Assembly (NCBI GenBank): GCA_028876525.1
Contig: JAGWRI010000022.1
Location: 1-38,904, forward strand
Direction of reading: 5' to 3'
Source of the DNA: Gemmatimonadota bacterium
Lineage (GTDB): Bacteria > Gemmatimonadota > Gemmatimonadetes > Gemmatimonadales > Gemmatimonadaceae
DNA: 38,904 nt
Shown in pieces: positions 32,438 to 38,904 of the stretch. The notes under the pieces were generated by a model. It was not told the origin of the DNA. It did no database searches and saw only the letters and a program-made list of their open reading frames with translations. The position numbers and the translations under genes were made by a program. Within the stretch, counting starts at the first letter, position 1, and the number at the start of each line of letters is the position of its first letter.

Positions 32438-33300
32438 CGCGCCTCGGCGTGATCGGCCACCGCGGGTACGTGGACGCCGGCCTCGGCGACGTGCTGCGCA
32501 CCCTGGGCCGGATCGCGCCGACTCTGGGACTCGAGCTGTTCACCGAACAGGACCTGCTCGAGGAGGGCGCGCCCGGCTCGCCCCTCGATGACCCCCGCGC
32601 CCTCGACGCCCTGCTCACCCTTGGCGGCGACGGCACGCTGCTCCGCGGCGCGCGCCTGCTCCAATCGCATCAGGTGCCGATTCTCGGCGTCAACCTGGGG
32701 CGGCTGGGATTCCTCACCTGCACCCCGGCCGAGCAGTTCGAGGAATCGCTCGCGCGCCTGGCGAAGGGCGACTATGCCGTGGAGCACCGAATCGCCCTGC
32801 ACGCCACGGTGCGCGACGCCACCGACACGCCGCGCCAGGAATGGTTTGCCCTCAACGACGTCGTGCTCCACAAGGGCGGCTACGCGCGCGTCGTCTCGCT
32901 GCACGTGTCGGCCAACGACGAGACCCTGGCGCGGTACTCGGCGGACGGCGTCGTGATCTGCACCCCCACGGGGTCCACGGCCTACTCGCTGTCCGCCGGC
33001 GGGCCGGTGCTCTTTCCGACTCTCGAGACCCTGCTCGTGACGCCCGTGTCGGCCCATGCCCTGGCCATCCGCCCGGTGGTGCTCCCCGCCGACTCCGTGG
33101 TCGCGGTGCGCGCAGATGATAATCCCGAAGAGCTTCTGGTGACGGTGGACGGCCAGCCCGGCACCAGCTTCTCGTCGGGAGAGACCCTCATCGTGCGCCG
33201 GGCGCCGAACGGAATCGGCGTCGTGCGCTTTCCAGGCAGCAGCTTCTTCAATACGCTGCGCCAGAAGCTGGGGTGGGGCGGACTCCCGCAACGGGATTAG
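32434..33300 (+). CDS. nadK: NAD kinase
   Basis: NadK phosphorylates NAD+ to NADP+ and so sets NADPH supply for biosynthesis. The 288 residues contain the catalytic LTLGGDGTLLRGAR (about 60-73) and NLGRLGFLT. The NDVVLHKGG segment is the family's NE/NDxxxHR region in slightly altered form. CTPTGSTAYSLSAGGPV is the conserved glycine-rich motif, and VTVDGQ lies near the C-terminus. The start is the GTG overlapping dxs (GTGA). recN follows after eight bases, a frequent bacterial pairing. Confidence 0.95.
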   Translation: MTRLGVIGHRGYVDAGLGDVLRTLGRIAPTLGLELFTEQDLLEEGAPGSPLDDPRALDALLTLGGDGTLLRGARLLQSHQVPILGVNLGRLGFLTCTPAEQFEESLARLAKGDYAVEHRIALHATVRDATDTPRQEWFALNDVVLHKGGYARVVSLHVSANDETLARYSADGVVICTPTGSTAYSLSAGGPVLFPTLETLLVTPVSAHALAIRPVVLPADSVVAVRADDNPEELLVTVDGQPGTSFSSGETLIVRRAPNGIGVVRFPGSSFFNTLRQKLGWGGLPQRD

Positions 33301-33308
33301 TCCTCGGC

Positions 33309-35030
33309 ATGCTGATCGAACTGCGGATTCGCAATTTCGCCATCATCGAGTCGCTCACCCTCCCCCTCGCGCCGGGGTTCAACGTGCTGTCGGGCGAGAC
33401 GGGGGCCGGGAAGTCGATCATCGTCGGCGCGCTGGGCCTGCTGCTCGGCGAGCGGGCCAGCGCCGACCTCATCCGCACCGGCCAGGAGCGGGCCACGGTC
33501 GAGGGCGTGTTCGACGTCTCCGACCGGCCGGCGCTGCGCGCCGTGCTCGACGAGCACGGGCTCGAGGCCGAGGATTCGCTGATCGTGCTCAAGCGCGAGG
33601 TCGCGGCGGGTCGGGCGCGCGCCTGGGCCAACGGCTCGTCGGTCACGGCGGCGGTGCTCGCCCAGATCGGACGGCAGCTCGTGGACCTGCACGGGCAGCA
33701 CGAGGCCCAGTCGCTGCTCGACCCCGAATCGCAGCGCGCCATCCTCGACGCCTTCGGCGACGCGGCGGCGGACGCGGCTTCGGTGCGCGACACGTTCCAT
33801 GCGGTGAGCGACATCCGCCGCGAGATCGCCGACCTGGACACGCGCGCCCGCGACGCCCAGCGCCGGGCCGATTACCTGCGCCACGTGGCGAAGGAAATCG
33901 AGGAGGCGCGGCTCACGGAGGGCGAAGACGCGCGCCTGGAAGAGGAGGCCAACCGGCTGGAGAACGCCGACGAGCTGCGGGCGCTGGCCGGCGAGGCGCT
34001 GGCCCACCTTTCGGCCGAGGAGCAGGGAGCGCTCACCCGGCTCGGCGCGCTGGAGCGCGTCCTGCACCAGCTCCAGCGGCTCGATCCGTCGCTGGCCGGC
34101 CTGCAGGAGTCGTACGACGCCGCCTACTACGCGCTCGACGCGATGGCGCGGGAGCTGGAGCGCTATCAGGGCGACGTGGACCTCGATCCCCAGCGCCTGG
34201 CCCAGGTGCGCGCCCGCCGCGAGCTGCTGTTCGACCTGGTGAAGAAGTACGGGCCCGCCCTGGCCGACGTGATGCAGCAGGGGCGCGAGGCGCGGCGCGA
34301 GCTGGACCTCGTGGATTCGTCGGGGCTCGAGCTGCGGACCCTGCGCGAGCGGCTGGAGGCGGGCGAGCAGGCGCTGGGCAAGGCGGCGGCCGCGCTCACG
34401 AAGCGGCGCAAGGCGGCGGGGGCGCGCCTCGCCCGCGCCGTGGACGAGGTGCTGCCCGATCTCGGCATGCCCGACGGGCACCTCGAGGTGGCGCTCCGCC
34501 CGCGCGGCGAGGTCGGCGCCGAGGGCGCCGAGGACGTCGAGTTCCTGGTGTCGCTCAACGTGGGCCACGACGCCCGGCCGCTGGCGCGCGTGGCGTCGGG
34601 CGGCGAGCTGAGCCGCGTGATGCTGGCCCTCAAGACCATCCTTGCCCGGCTGGATCACGTGCCCACGCTCGTGTTCGACGAGGTCGACGCCGGCATCGGC
34701 GGCACGGTCGGGCTCCAGGTGAGCGATACGATGCGCCGCGTGGCGGCCAGCCATCAGGTGTTCGCGATCACCCACCTGCCGCAGATCGCGGCGCGGGCGC
34801 ACCACCACATCCGGGTGAGCAAGGACGCGGCGGGCGGGGTCACGACGGCGGGCATCGCGGTGCTGGAAGGCGAGGCCCGCGTGGTCGAGATCGCGCGGAT
34901 GCTGGGCGGCGACCCCGACAGCGCCGTGAGCCGGGCGCACGCCCGCGAACTGCTGAAATCGGCGGCCGCCCCGGCGGCGCCCCCGGACGTCCCGCGCGGC
35001 GGAGCCGGGCGGCCCCGGCGCCGCCCGTAG
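33309..35030 (+). CDS. recN: DNA repair protein RecN
   Basis: RecN is an SMC-like ATPase recruited to double-strand breaks. The 573-residue protein starts MLIELRIRNFAIIESL and has Walker A GETGAGKS (about 30-37). A long coiled-coil region of about 170-360 contains the RQLVDLHGQHEAQSLL segment ahead of it. The ABC signature ASGGELSRVMLALK and Walker B VFDEVDAGIGG are in the C-terminal lobe, followed by QVFAITHLPQIAARA. The ATG at 33309 is the natural start; the track's earlier start only adds a tail that overlaps nadK. The C-terminal 30 residues are Pro/Arg-rich. It converges on the outer membrane protein gene. Confidence 0.96.
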   Translation: MLIELRIRNFAIIESLTLPLAPGFNVLSGETGAGKSIIVGALGLLLGERASADLIRTGQERATVEGVFDVSDRPALRAVLDEHGLEAEDSLIVLKREVAAGRARAWANGSSVTAAVLAQIGRQLVDLHGQHEAQSLLDPESQRAILDAFGDAAADAASVRDTFHAVSDIRREIADLDTRARDAQRRADYLRHVAKEIEEARLTEGEDARLEEEANRLENADELRALAGEALAHLSAEEQGALTRLGALERVLHQLQRLDPSLAGLQESYDAAYYALDAMARELERYQGDVDLDPQRLAQVRARRELLFDLVKKYGPALADVMQQGREARRELDLVDSSGLELRTLRERLEAGEQALGKAAAALTKRRKAAGARLARAVDEVLPDLGMPDGHLEVALRPRGEVGAEGAEDVEFLVSLNVGHDARPLARVASGGELSRVMLALKTILARLDHVPTLVFDEVDAGIGGTVGLQVSDTMRRVAASHQVFAITHLPQIAARAHHHIRVSKDAAGGVTTAGIAVLEGEARVVEIARMLGGDPDSAVSRAHARELLKSAAAPAAPPDVPRGGAGRPRRRP

Positions 35031-35045
35031 GCGGAGCCGGGCGCC

Positions 35046-36728
35046 TCAGCGGCGGTTGTAGTAGAACCGCACCTGGATCCGGTCCATCCAGGACTTCGGC
35101 ATTCCGTACGCGCCGCTCAGCGTCTCGAGGTGGGTGAACGTCACGTCGATGGGCAGCCCCACCTTCCGGCGGTCGTACTCGGGCACCGACGAGTAGCTGA
35201 TGCCGAACCCGGCCGCCTGCTGGGCGCCGGGGGCGGTGCTGATCCCGTTCCAGGTGGCGGTCGGCCGCTCGGGCTGCTGGGCGCCGAGGGCAGGGGAGAT
35301 GAGGGAGCCGGAGGCGTACGTGTTGGCGGCGACGTTGGTGTAGTCGTAAATGGCGTTCACCCCGAGCTGGTGGGTGATGATGAACCGCGGAGCCACCTCG
35401 AGCCGGGTGATCGCGCCAGGGGTATACGGGAACGTGGAAGAGGTGTTGGGCGGGAAGGGAAGCGCGGCGCCGATCGGGAACGCGCCGGTCTTCGTCTTCC
35501 CGGTGGGCTGGAGGTACTCGGCGGCCGCCGACAGGCCCAGCCGGTCGCCCTGCTGGAGGTAGGCCGCGAACCGGCCGCCCACCTGCATCGCGCCGCGGCC
35601 GGTGCCGATGTCCGCCGGATTCGTGGGCGACGCCACCTGGCCGGTGGGCAGGGTCACGAGCGCGGTGAGCGTCGATCGCGCGAGCAGCGCCCCGGGGCGC
35701 CTGGCCGCCGCCGAGTCGAGAAAGCCGTCGAACAGTCGCACGCGCACGCTCAGCTCGACGTCGCCCGTGCTGATGCGGATCGTGCTGGCCACCGAATCGA
35801 ACCCGGCGACGCCGGGGTCGCTGAGAAACGTGTTGAGATCGCCGGCGCCCATCACCGCGCCGGCGCCGGCGGGCGTGGACGTGATCAACGGGCCGCCGTT
35901 GAGGAAGGCCCGGAACGACGAGTCGAACGCGGCCAGCCGCCCGCGGATCGCGAGGTCGGCCACGGTCCCGTTCACCGGCACCACCGGCGCGCCCCGGGTC
36001 TGCGCGTTCTCGCCGTACACCGCCGCGAACGCGGTGGAGAACGTCGCCGCGCTCTGCAGCAGGCTGGCCACGTCGCCGGGGCGCGCGAGAATCGCGCCGC
36101 AGCTCGGATTGGCGGCCGGGTTCGCCTGGCACGCCTGCTGCGCCGCCTGCAGCGCCCCGGCGGCGTTCACGAGCTGGGCGAACACCGCGCTGTCGCGGGC
36201 GAGCGAGGCGGGGTTCACCGCGGCCGGATTGATGCCCACGTTCCCCGTGCTGTCCGTCGGGTTCACCCGCAGCATGATGCTCGTGCGCGTCCGCACCAGG
36301 GGCACCATGAATCCGAGCGTGATCCGGCTGGTGAGTCCGTACTCGCCGCGAATGGGCGTTACCGCGACTCGGGCGTCGGCGGCGGCCATCGTGCGCCCGA
36401 GCGACAGGGAGAAGGGCGACCCGGTGAGGGCGCCGATGGCCGACTGCGTGCCCGACAGGGCCGGAAGCTGCGCCGCGCCCAGCGAGTCGAAGCTGAATCC
36501 GCCGCCCAGCGGCATCGTCGCGGTCGCGCTCCCGGCGGGGGCGAACAGCGCGTTGTACCGGGTCCACTCCGACGCCGCGTCCAGCCGGAACTGCCCGCGG
36601 GCCAGGACCGTGGCGTCGTCCAGGTGGGGAAAGCCGGCCTGGGCCCGCGCCGCGCGGGGCAGGGCGCCGGCAAACAGCGCGAACAGCGAGATCCGGAGCA
36701 GGGCGCGGGGCGCGCGCGAACGGTGCAT
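35046..36728 (-). CDS. Exported, outer-membrane beta-barrel-like protein of unknown function
   Basis: A 560-residue protein with a signal peptide (ALLRISLFALFAGALPRA, cleavage after ARA near residue 29). The body alternates hydrophobic and polar residues in short beta-strand-like segments (GEYGLTSRITLGFMVPLVRTRTSI; LTALVTLPTG; RFAAYLQQGDRLGLSAAAEYLQP). It ends in aromatic residues (IQVRFYYNRR), as barrel proteins that use the assembly machinery often do. Two Cys in the QACQANPAANPSCGA insert may form a disulfide. No TonB box or plug is visible. The ORF track starts far upstream; the ATG at 36728 is chosen because the signal peptide begins there. Function unknown. Confidence 0.75.
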   Translation of the reverse strand: MHRSRAPRALLRISLFALFAGALPRAARAQAGFPHLDDATVLARGQFRLDAASEWTRYNALFAPAGSATATMPLGGGFSFDSLGAAQLPALSGTQSAIGALTGSPFSLSLGRTMAAADARVAVTPIRGEYGLTSRITLGFMVPLVRTRTSIMLRVNPTDSTGNVGINPAAVNPASLARDSAVFAQLVNAAGALQAAQQACQANPAANPSCGAILARPGDVASLLQSAATFSTAFAAVYGENAQTRGAPVVPVNGTVADLAIRGRLAAFDSSFRAFLNGGPLITSTPAGAGAVMGAGDLNTFLSDPGVAGFDSVASTIRISTGDVELSVRVRLFDGFLDSAAARRPGALLARSTLTALVTLPTGQVASPTNPADIGTGRGAMQVGGRFAAYLQQGDRLGLSAAAEYLQPTGKTKTGAFPIGAALPFPPNTSSTFPYTPGAITRLEVAPRFIITHQLGVNAIYDYTNVAANTYASGSLISPALGAQQPERPTATWNGISTAPGAQQAAGFGISYSSVPEYDRRKVGLPIDVTFTHLETLSGAYGMPKSWMDRIQVRFYYNRR

Positions 36729-36763
36729 GGGGATGTTCGAGTCGCTGGGGTGGAACCTCGGGC

Positions 36764-36771
36764 TTATTATC
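36764..36771. promoter_or_regulatory. AT-rich divergent promoter core
   Basis: TTATTATC stands out in GC-rich sequence between two divergent genes. On the plus strand TATTAT (36765-36770) can serve the glycosidase-like gene, with its GTG 16 bases downstream. On the minus strand GATAAT (36771-36766) can serve the barrel gene, with TTAACT 19 bases upstream. Only one polymerase could occupy the site at a time. Confidence 0.4.
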
Positions 36772-36785
36772 CTGTTCGGAAGCTC

Positions 36786-38606
36786 GTGGAAGTTAACCTC
36801 TACCCCGCGCCGGTGTCTTCGCTCCCCAGTCCCCGACCCATTCCCCGCGTTCCCTGGCAGATCACCGGCAACCACTGGCTGGCGCTGCCGTGCGTGCATC
36901 CGGCCAACGGCGCCGTGCACGCCGTCGGGGTCCTGCATCGCGGCGCGCGTTCGGCGGTCGAGCTGGCCGGCCATGCCGAGTTCCAGGAAGGCGAGGGCCC
37001 GGCCCTTCTGCGTCCGACGCTGGCCGTGAATGGCGCGGCGCACGATTTCGCGTCGTCGCCCATGGCGTGGGAGCGGGCGCTCGAATGGCTGCCCACCTTC
37101 ACCAGCCAGGCCGGGCCGCTGGTCATCCGGGGCACCGTGTTCGCCCCCTTCGGGCGCGACGCCGACGTGGCCGGCGCCGTGTACGCGCTGTCGCTGGAGA
37201 ACCGGTCGCGCGCGGCGTGCACCGTGCGCGTGGGGGTCGAGGGAAGCCTTGGGCACCGCCAGCTCCGCGTCCGCACGCCGCGACCGTTCGCCGATCCGCA
37301 CCGGGTGGGCGTGCAGGACGGCTACGTGGTGCTGGACGGTTCCGCGGAACCCGGACTCGTCGCGCTCGCCGTGGGCGCCGACGCCGAGTCGGGCGTCGCG
37401 GTGTCGGGCGGCCCGGCGCCGGGCTACGCGATGGCGCGCGAGGTCGAGCTGGCGGCAGGCGGGCGCGAGCAGGTGGCGTTCTACCTCGCCGCCGGCCCGG
37501 AGCGCGACGGCGCGCTGGCCTCGGCCGCCGTGCTGCGCCGCCGCGGCTGGCGCGAGCTGCTGGCCGGCACCCGCGACGCCCTGCAGGCGCTGCAGCAGTC
37601 CACCGGCGTCGAGCCGCTGGACCGGCTCATCAACCGGAACCTGTTATTCGCGTACTTTTATGGGGTGGGGCGGGCGCTGGACGACGCGCACTACTACCTG
37701 ATGCGCACCCGCGCCCCGTGGCACGCCGCCGGCGTCACGGTGCGCGACTGGGAGGCGCTCACCTGGACCCTGCCCGCGGTCCAGCTCGGCGACCCGCCGC
37801 TGGCGCGCGAGTTGATCCTCCGGGCCTGCGAGCTGCACGGCTACGCGCCGGGGCGGGGAGTCCATTACCTGGACGGCACCCTGTTCGAGCCCGGCTTCTG
37901 CCTGGACGGCGCCGCGGCCTTCCCGCTGGCCGTGGACCGCTACATCCGCGACACGGGCGACGACGCCATCGTGGACGAGCCGGTGCTGGGCGACACCCTG
38001 TACGGGGCCCACGACGAGATCGCCGACCGCCGCGACGGCGACTGGCCGCTGTACTCCACCGAAGTGACGCCCTCGGGGGCGCCGGCGGCGCAGCCGTTCA
38101 CGCTGCACGGCAACGCGGCGGTGGCCATGGCGCTCGAGGTGCTGCGCCGCACCCTCGACGAGGAGACGGCGCGCGACGTCCAGGATCCGGAGGGCGTGCG
38201 CGCCGCGCTGGCCCGGCACTTCCTCCGCACGCACGACGGGGCGCCGCGGCTCGCCACGGCAATCGATGCGGCGGGCCATGCCCACTTCGAGGACGATGCC
38301 GTGGGCTCGGCGTTCTGGCTCCCGCTGTACGAGGCGGTGGCGCGGCAGGACTCCACCTACCGACGCACCGCCAAGGCGCTCGGCGCGCCGGGAGAGCGGC
38401 TGGCCGAGCACTGCGCCCGCCTCATGGGCCCGGACGCATCGGCGATGCTCAAGTGGTTCCGCCGCGCCCCGCTCGATGGCGGGGTGGCCGCCGAGACGGT
38501 GGACGAGGCCGGTCGCGCGACCGGGAACGGGGGAGACGCGTCGCTCTCGGGGCTGGTGGCCTGGAGCGTGTGGTACGCCGTGCACGCGCTGGGCGAGCAC
38601 CCCTGA
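36786..38606 (+). CDS. (alpha/alpha)6-barrel glycosidase-like protein
   Basis: A 606-residue protein with two parts. The first, about 1-260, is a beta-rich domain (NHWLALPCVHPANGAVHAVGVLHRG; VIRGTVFAPFGRDADVAGAVYAL; VALAVGAD). The helical second part, about 270-606, has regular spacing typical of six-hairpin glycosidases (LINRNLLFAYFYGVGRALDDAHYYLMRTR; TVRDWEALTWTLPAV; FCLDGAAAFPLAVDRYIRDTGD). The DWEAL and FCLDGAAAF segments are candidate active-site loops. I cannot assign a glycoside hydrolase family or substrate. No signal peptide is visible, so it is probably cytoplasmic. Start chosen at GTG 36786; GTG 36813 is the alternative. The two tRNA genes follow. Confidence 0.75.
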   Translation: MEVNLYPAPVSSLPSPRPIPRVPWQITGNHWLALPCVHPANGAVHAVGVLHRGARSAVELAGHAEFQEGEGPALLRPTLAVNGAAHDFASSPMAWERALEWLPTFTSQAGPLVIRGTVFAPFGRDADVAGAVYALSLENRSRAACTVRVGVEGSLGHRQLRVRTPRPFADPHRVGVQDGYVVLDGSAEPGLVALAVGADAESGVAVSGGPAPGYAMAREVELAAGGREQVAFYLAAGPERDGALASAAVLRRRGWRELLAGTRDALQALQQSTGVEPLDRLINRNLLFAYFYGVGRALDDAHYYLMRTRAPWHAAGVTVRDWEALTWTLPAVQLGDPPLARELILRACELHGYAPGRGVHYLDGTLFEPGFCLDGAAAFPLAVDRYIRDTGDDAIVDEPVLGDTLYGAHDEIADRRDGDWPLYSTEVTPSGAPAAQPFTLHGNAAVAMALEVLRRTLDEETARDVQDPEGVRAALARHFLRTHDGAPRLATAIDAAGHAHFEDDAVGSAFWLPLYEAVARQDSTYRRTAKALGAPGERLAEHCARLMGPDASAMLKWFRRAPLDGGVAAETVDEAGRATGNGGDASLSGLVAWSVWYAVHALGEHP

Positions 38607-38616
38607 CCGTCGCCGG

Positions 38617-38632
38617 GGCCCGTTGTCGGGCC
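38617..38632 (+). terminator. Hairpin downstream of the glycosidase-like gene
   Basis: GGCCCG-ttgt-CGGGCC is a perfect 6-bp stem, ten bases after the stop codon. No T-tract follows. Its loop holds the start of the -35 element of the tRNA-Gly promoter, so it may be a coincidence of high GC content. Confidence 0.35.
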
Positions 38633-38652
38633 TCCGGGGCGGGGGCTATATT
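38623..38652 (+). promoter_or_regulatory. tRNA-Gly promoter
   Basis: TTGTCG (38623-38628), an 18-base spacer and TATATT (38647-38652) give a strong promoter. The predicted start (about 38659) is two bases before the mature tRNA. Confidence 0.7.
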
Positions 38653-38660
38653 GGGGGCAC

Positions 38661-38733
38661 GCGGGAATAGCTCAGTTGGTAGAGCACAACCTTGCCAAGG
38701 TTGGGGTCGCGGGTTCGAGTCCCGTTTCCCGCT
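38661..38733 (+). tRNA. tRNA-Gly (anticodon GCC)
   Basis: A 73-base cloverleaf: acceptor GCGGGAA pairs with TTCCCGC, the D-loop is AGCTCAGTTGGTAGAGC and the anticodon arm CAACCTTGCCAAGGTTG presents GCC. The T-arm contains GGTTCGAGTCC and the discriminator is T. CCA is not encoded. It reads GGC and GGT glycine codons. Confidence 0.97.
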
Positions 38734-38749
38734 CTGACAAATGGCGGTG

Positions 38750-38755
38750 TAGAAT
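38750..38755 (+). promoter_or_regulatory. Possible -10 element for tRNA-Leu
   Basis: TAGAAT lies between the two tRNA genes, upstream of the hairpin. The -35 (TTCCCG within the tRNA-Gly 3' end, 18-base spacer) is weak. If used, the terminator hairpin would be at the 5' end of the tRNA-Leu precursor. Confidence 0.25.
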
Positions 38756-38757
38756 GA

Positions 38758-38782
38758 GGAGCGGCTTCGGCCGCTCCTTTTT
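38758..38782 (+). terminator. Intrinsic terminator between tRNA-Gly and tRNA-Leu
   Basis: GGAGCGGC-ttcg-GCCGCTCC is a perfect 8-bp stem with a stable UUCG tetraloop, followed by five T residues. A textbook intrinsic terminator. Confidence 0.88.
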
Positions 38783-38793
38783 CGTGTGCATCC

Positions 38794-38877
38794 GCCGGGG
38801 TGGCGAAACTGGTAGACGCGAGGGACTTAAAATCCCTTGGGGGCAACCCCATCCGGGTTCGAGACCCGGCCCCGGCA
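38794..38877 (+). tRNA. tRNA-Leu (anticodon TAA)
   Basis: An 84-base class II tRNA: acceptor GCCGGGG pairs with CCCCGGC, the anticodon arm GGGACTTAAAATCCC presents TAA, and the long variable arm is TTGGGGGCAACCCCAT. The T-arm contains GGGTTCGAGACCC and the discriminator is A. It starts 11 bases after the terminator T-tract and CCA is not encoded. Confidence 0.96.
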
Positions 38878-38904
38878 TCCTCCCCGCGCGACGCGCCTCG
38901 CGCC

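Noticed and set aside
1-38904. CRISPR arrays, transposases, integrases, prophage genes, toxin-antitoxin pairs
   Set aside because: No regularly spaced repeats, no recombinase or phage motifs, and no small adjacent gene pair of that kind were found on either strand.

Overview
The window is a GC-rich bacterial chromosome segment made of densely packed housekeeping genes, with many 1-8 base start/stop overlaps and frequent GTG starts. Gene content, gene order (mutS2-dnaG ... infC-rpmI-rplT-pheS-pheT-coiled coil-zapA ... rny-folD-xseA-xseB-prenyl synthase-dxs-nadK-recN) and exported proteins with carboxypeptidase-regulatory-like folds suggest Gemmatimonadota. This is inferred from sequence alone; another GC-rich Gram-negative phylum is possible. 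I see no insertion sequence, prophage, CRISPR array, toxin-antitoxin pair or other mobile element.

Layout. 1-9.9 kb, plus strand: the 3' end of mutS2, dnaG, a coiled-coil zinc-ribbon protein, recJ with its own apparently leaderless promoter, rsmD, coaD, a phosphotransacetylase, a complete partner-switching module (STAS antagonist, RsbW-like kinase, GAF-PP2C phosphatase) and rsmA. 10-13.5 kb: rex on the minus strand, facing an arginine deiminase gene across an intergenic region with a perfect Rex operator, then a DEDDh exonuclease and a metallo-beta-lactamase-fold hydrolase. 13.5-18.9 kb: a strong promoter, a leader with terminator/antiterminator geometry, infC (probably starting at AUC), rpmI, rplT, a 12-bp hairpin, pheS, pheT, a small coiled-coil protein and zapA. 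19-25.4 kb, minus strand: a three-gene redox operon (GltD-like flavo-iron-sulfur protein, fused gamma-alpha KorA, KorB) and then an exported protein. 25.4-35 kb, plus strand: a promoter, a possible 6S-type RNA, rny, folD, xseA, xseB, a prenyl diphosphate synthase, dxs, nadK and recN. 35-38.9 kb: an exported beta-barrel-like protein diverging from an (alpha/alpha)6 glycosidase-like protein, then tRNA-Gly(GCC), a terminator and tRNA-Leu(UAA).

How the genes work together. Most genes serve replication and repair (mutS2, dnaG, recJ, xseAB, recN, exonuclease), translation (infC, rpmI, rplT, pheST, rsmA, rsmD, tRNAs), isoprenoid precursors (dxs, prenyl synthase) and cofactors (coaD, folD, nadK). Energy and redox balance is the second theme: Rex senses NADH/NAD+, arginine deiminase and Pta can support substrate-level energy conservation, and the KorAB/GltD-like set probably links 2-oxoacid oxidation to ferredoxin and NAD(P)H. 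The most interesting signals are regulatory: the Rex operator, the shared TAGNTTTGGGGC-start motif at recJ and the arginine deiminase gene, the infC attenuator with its rare start codon, the structured RNA candidate before rny, and the fused Kor/GltD operon. I found no clear new defence or mobile system.
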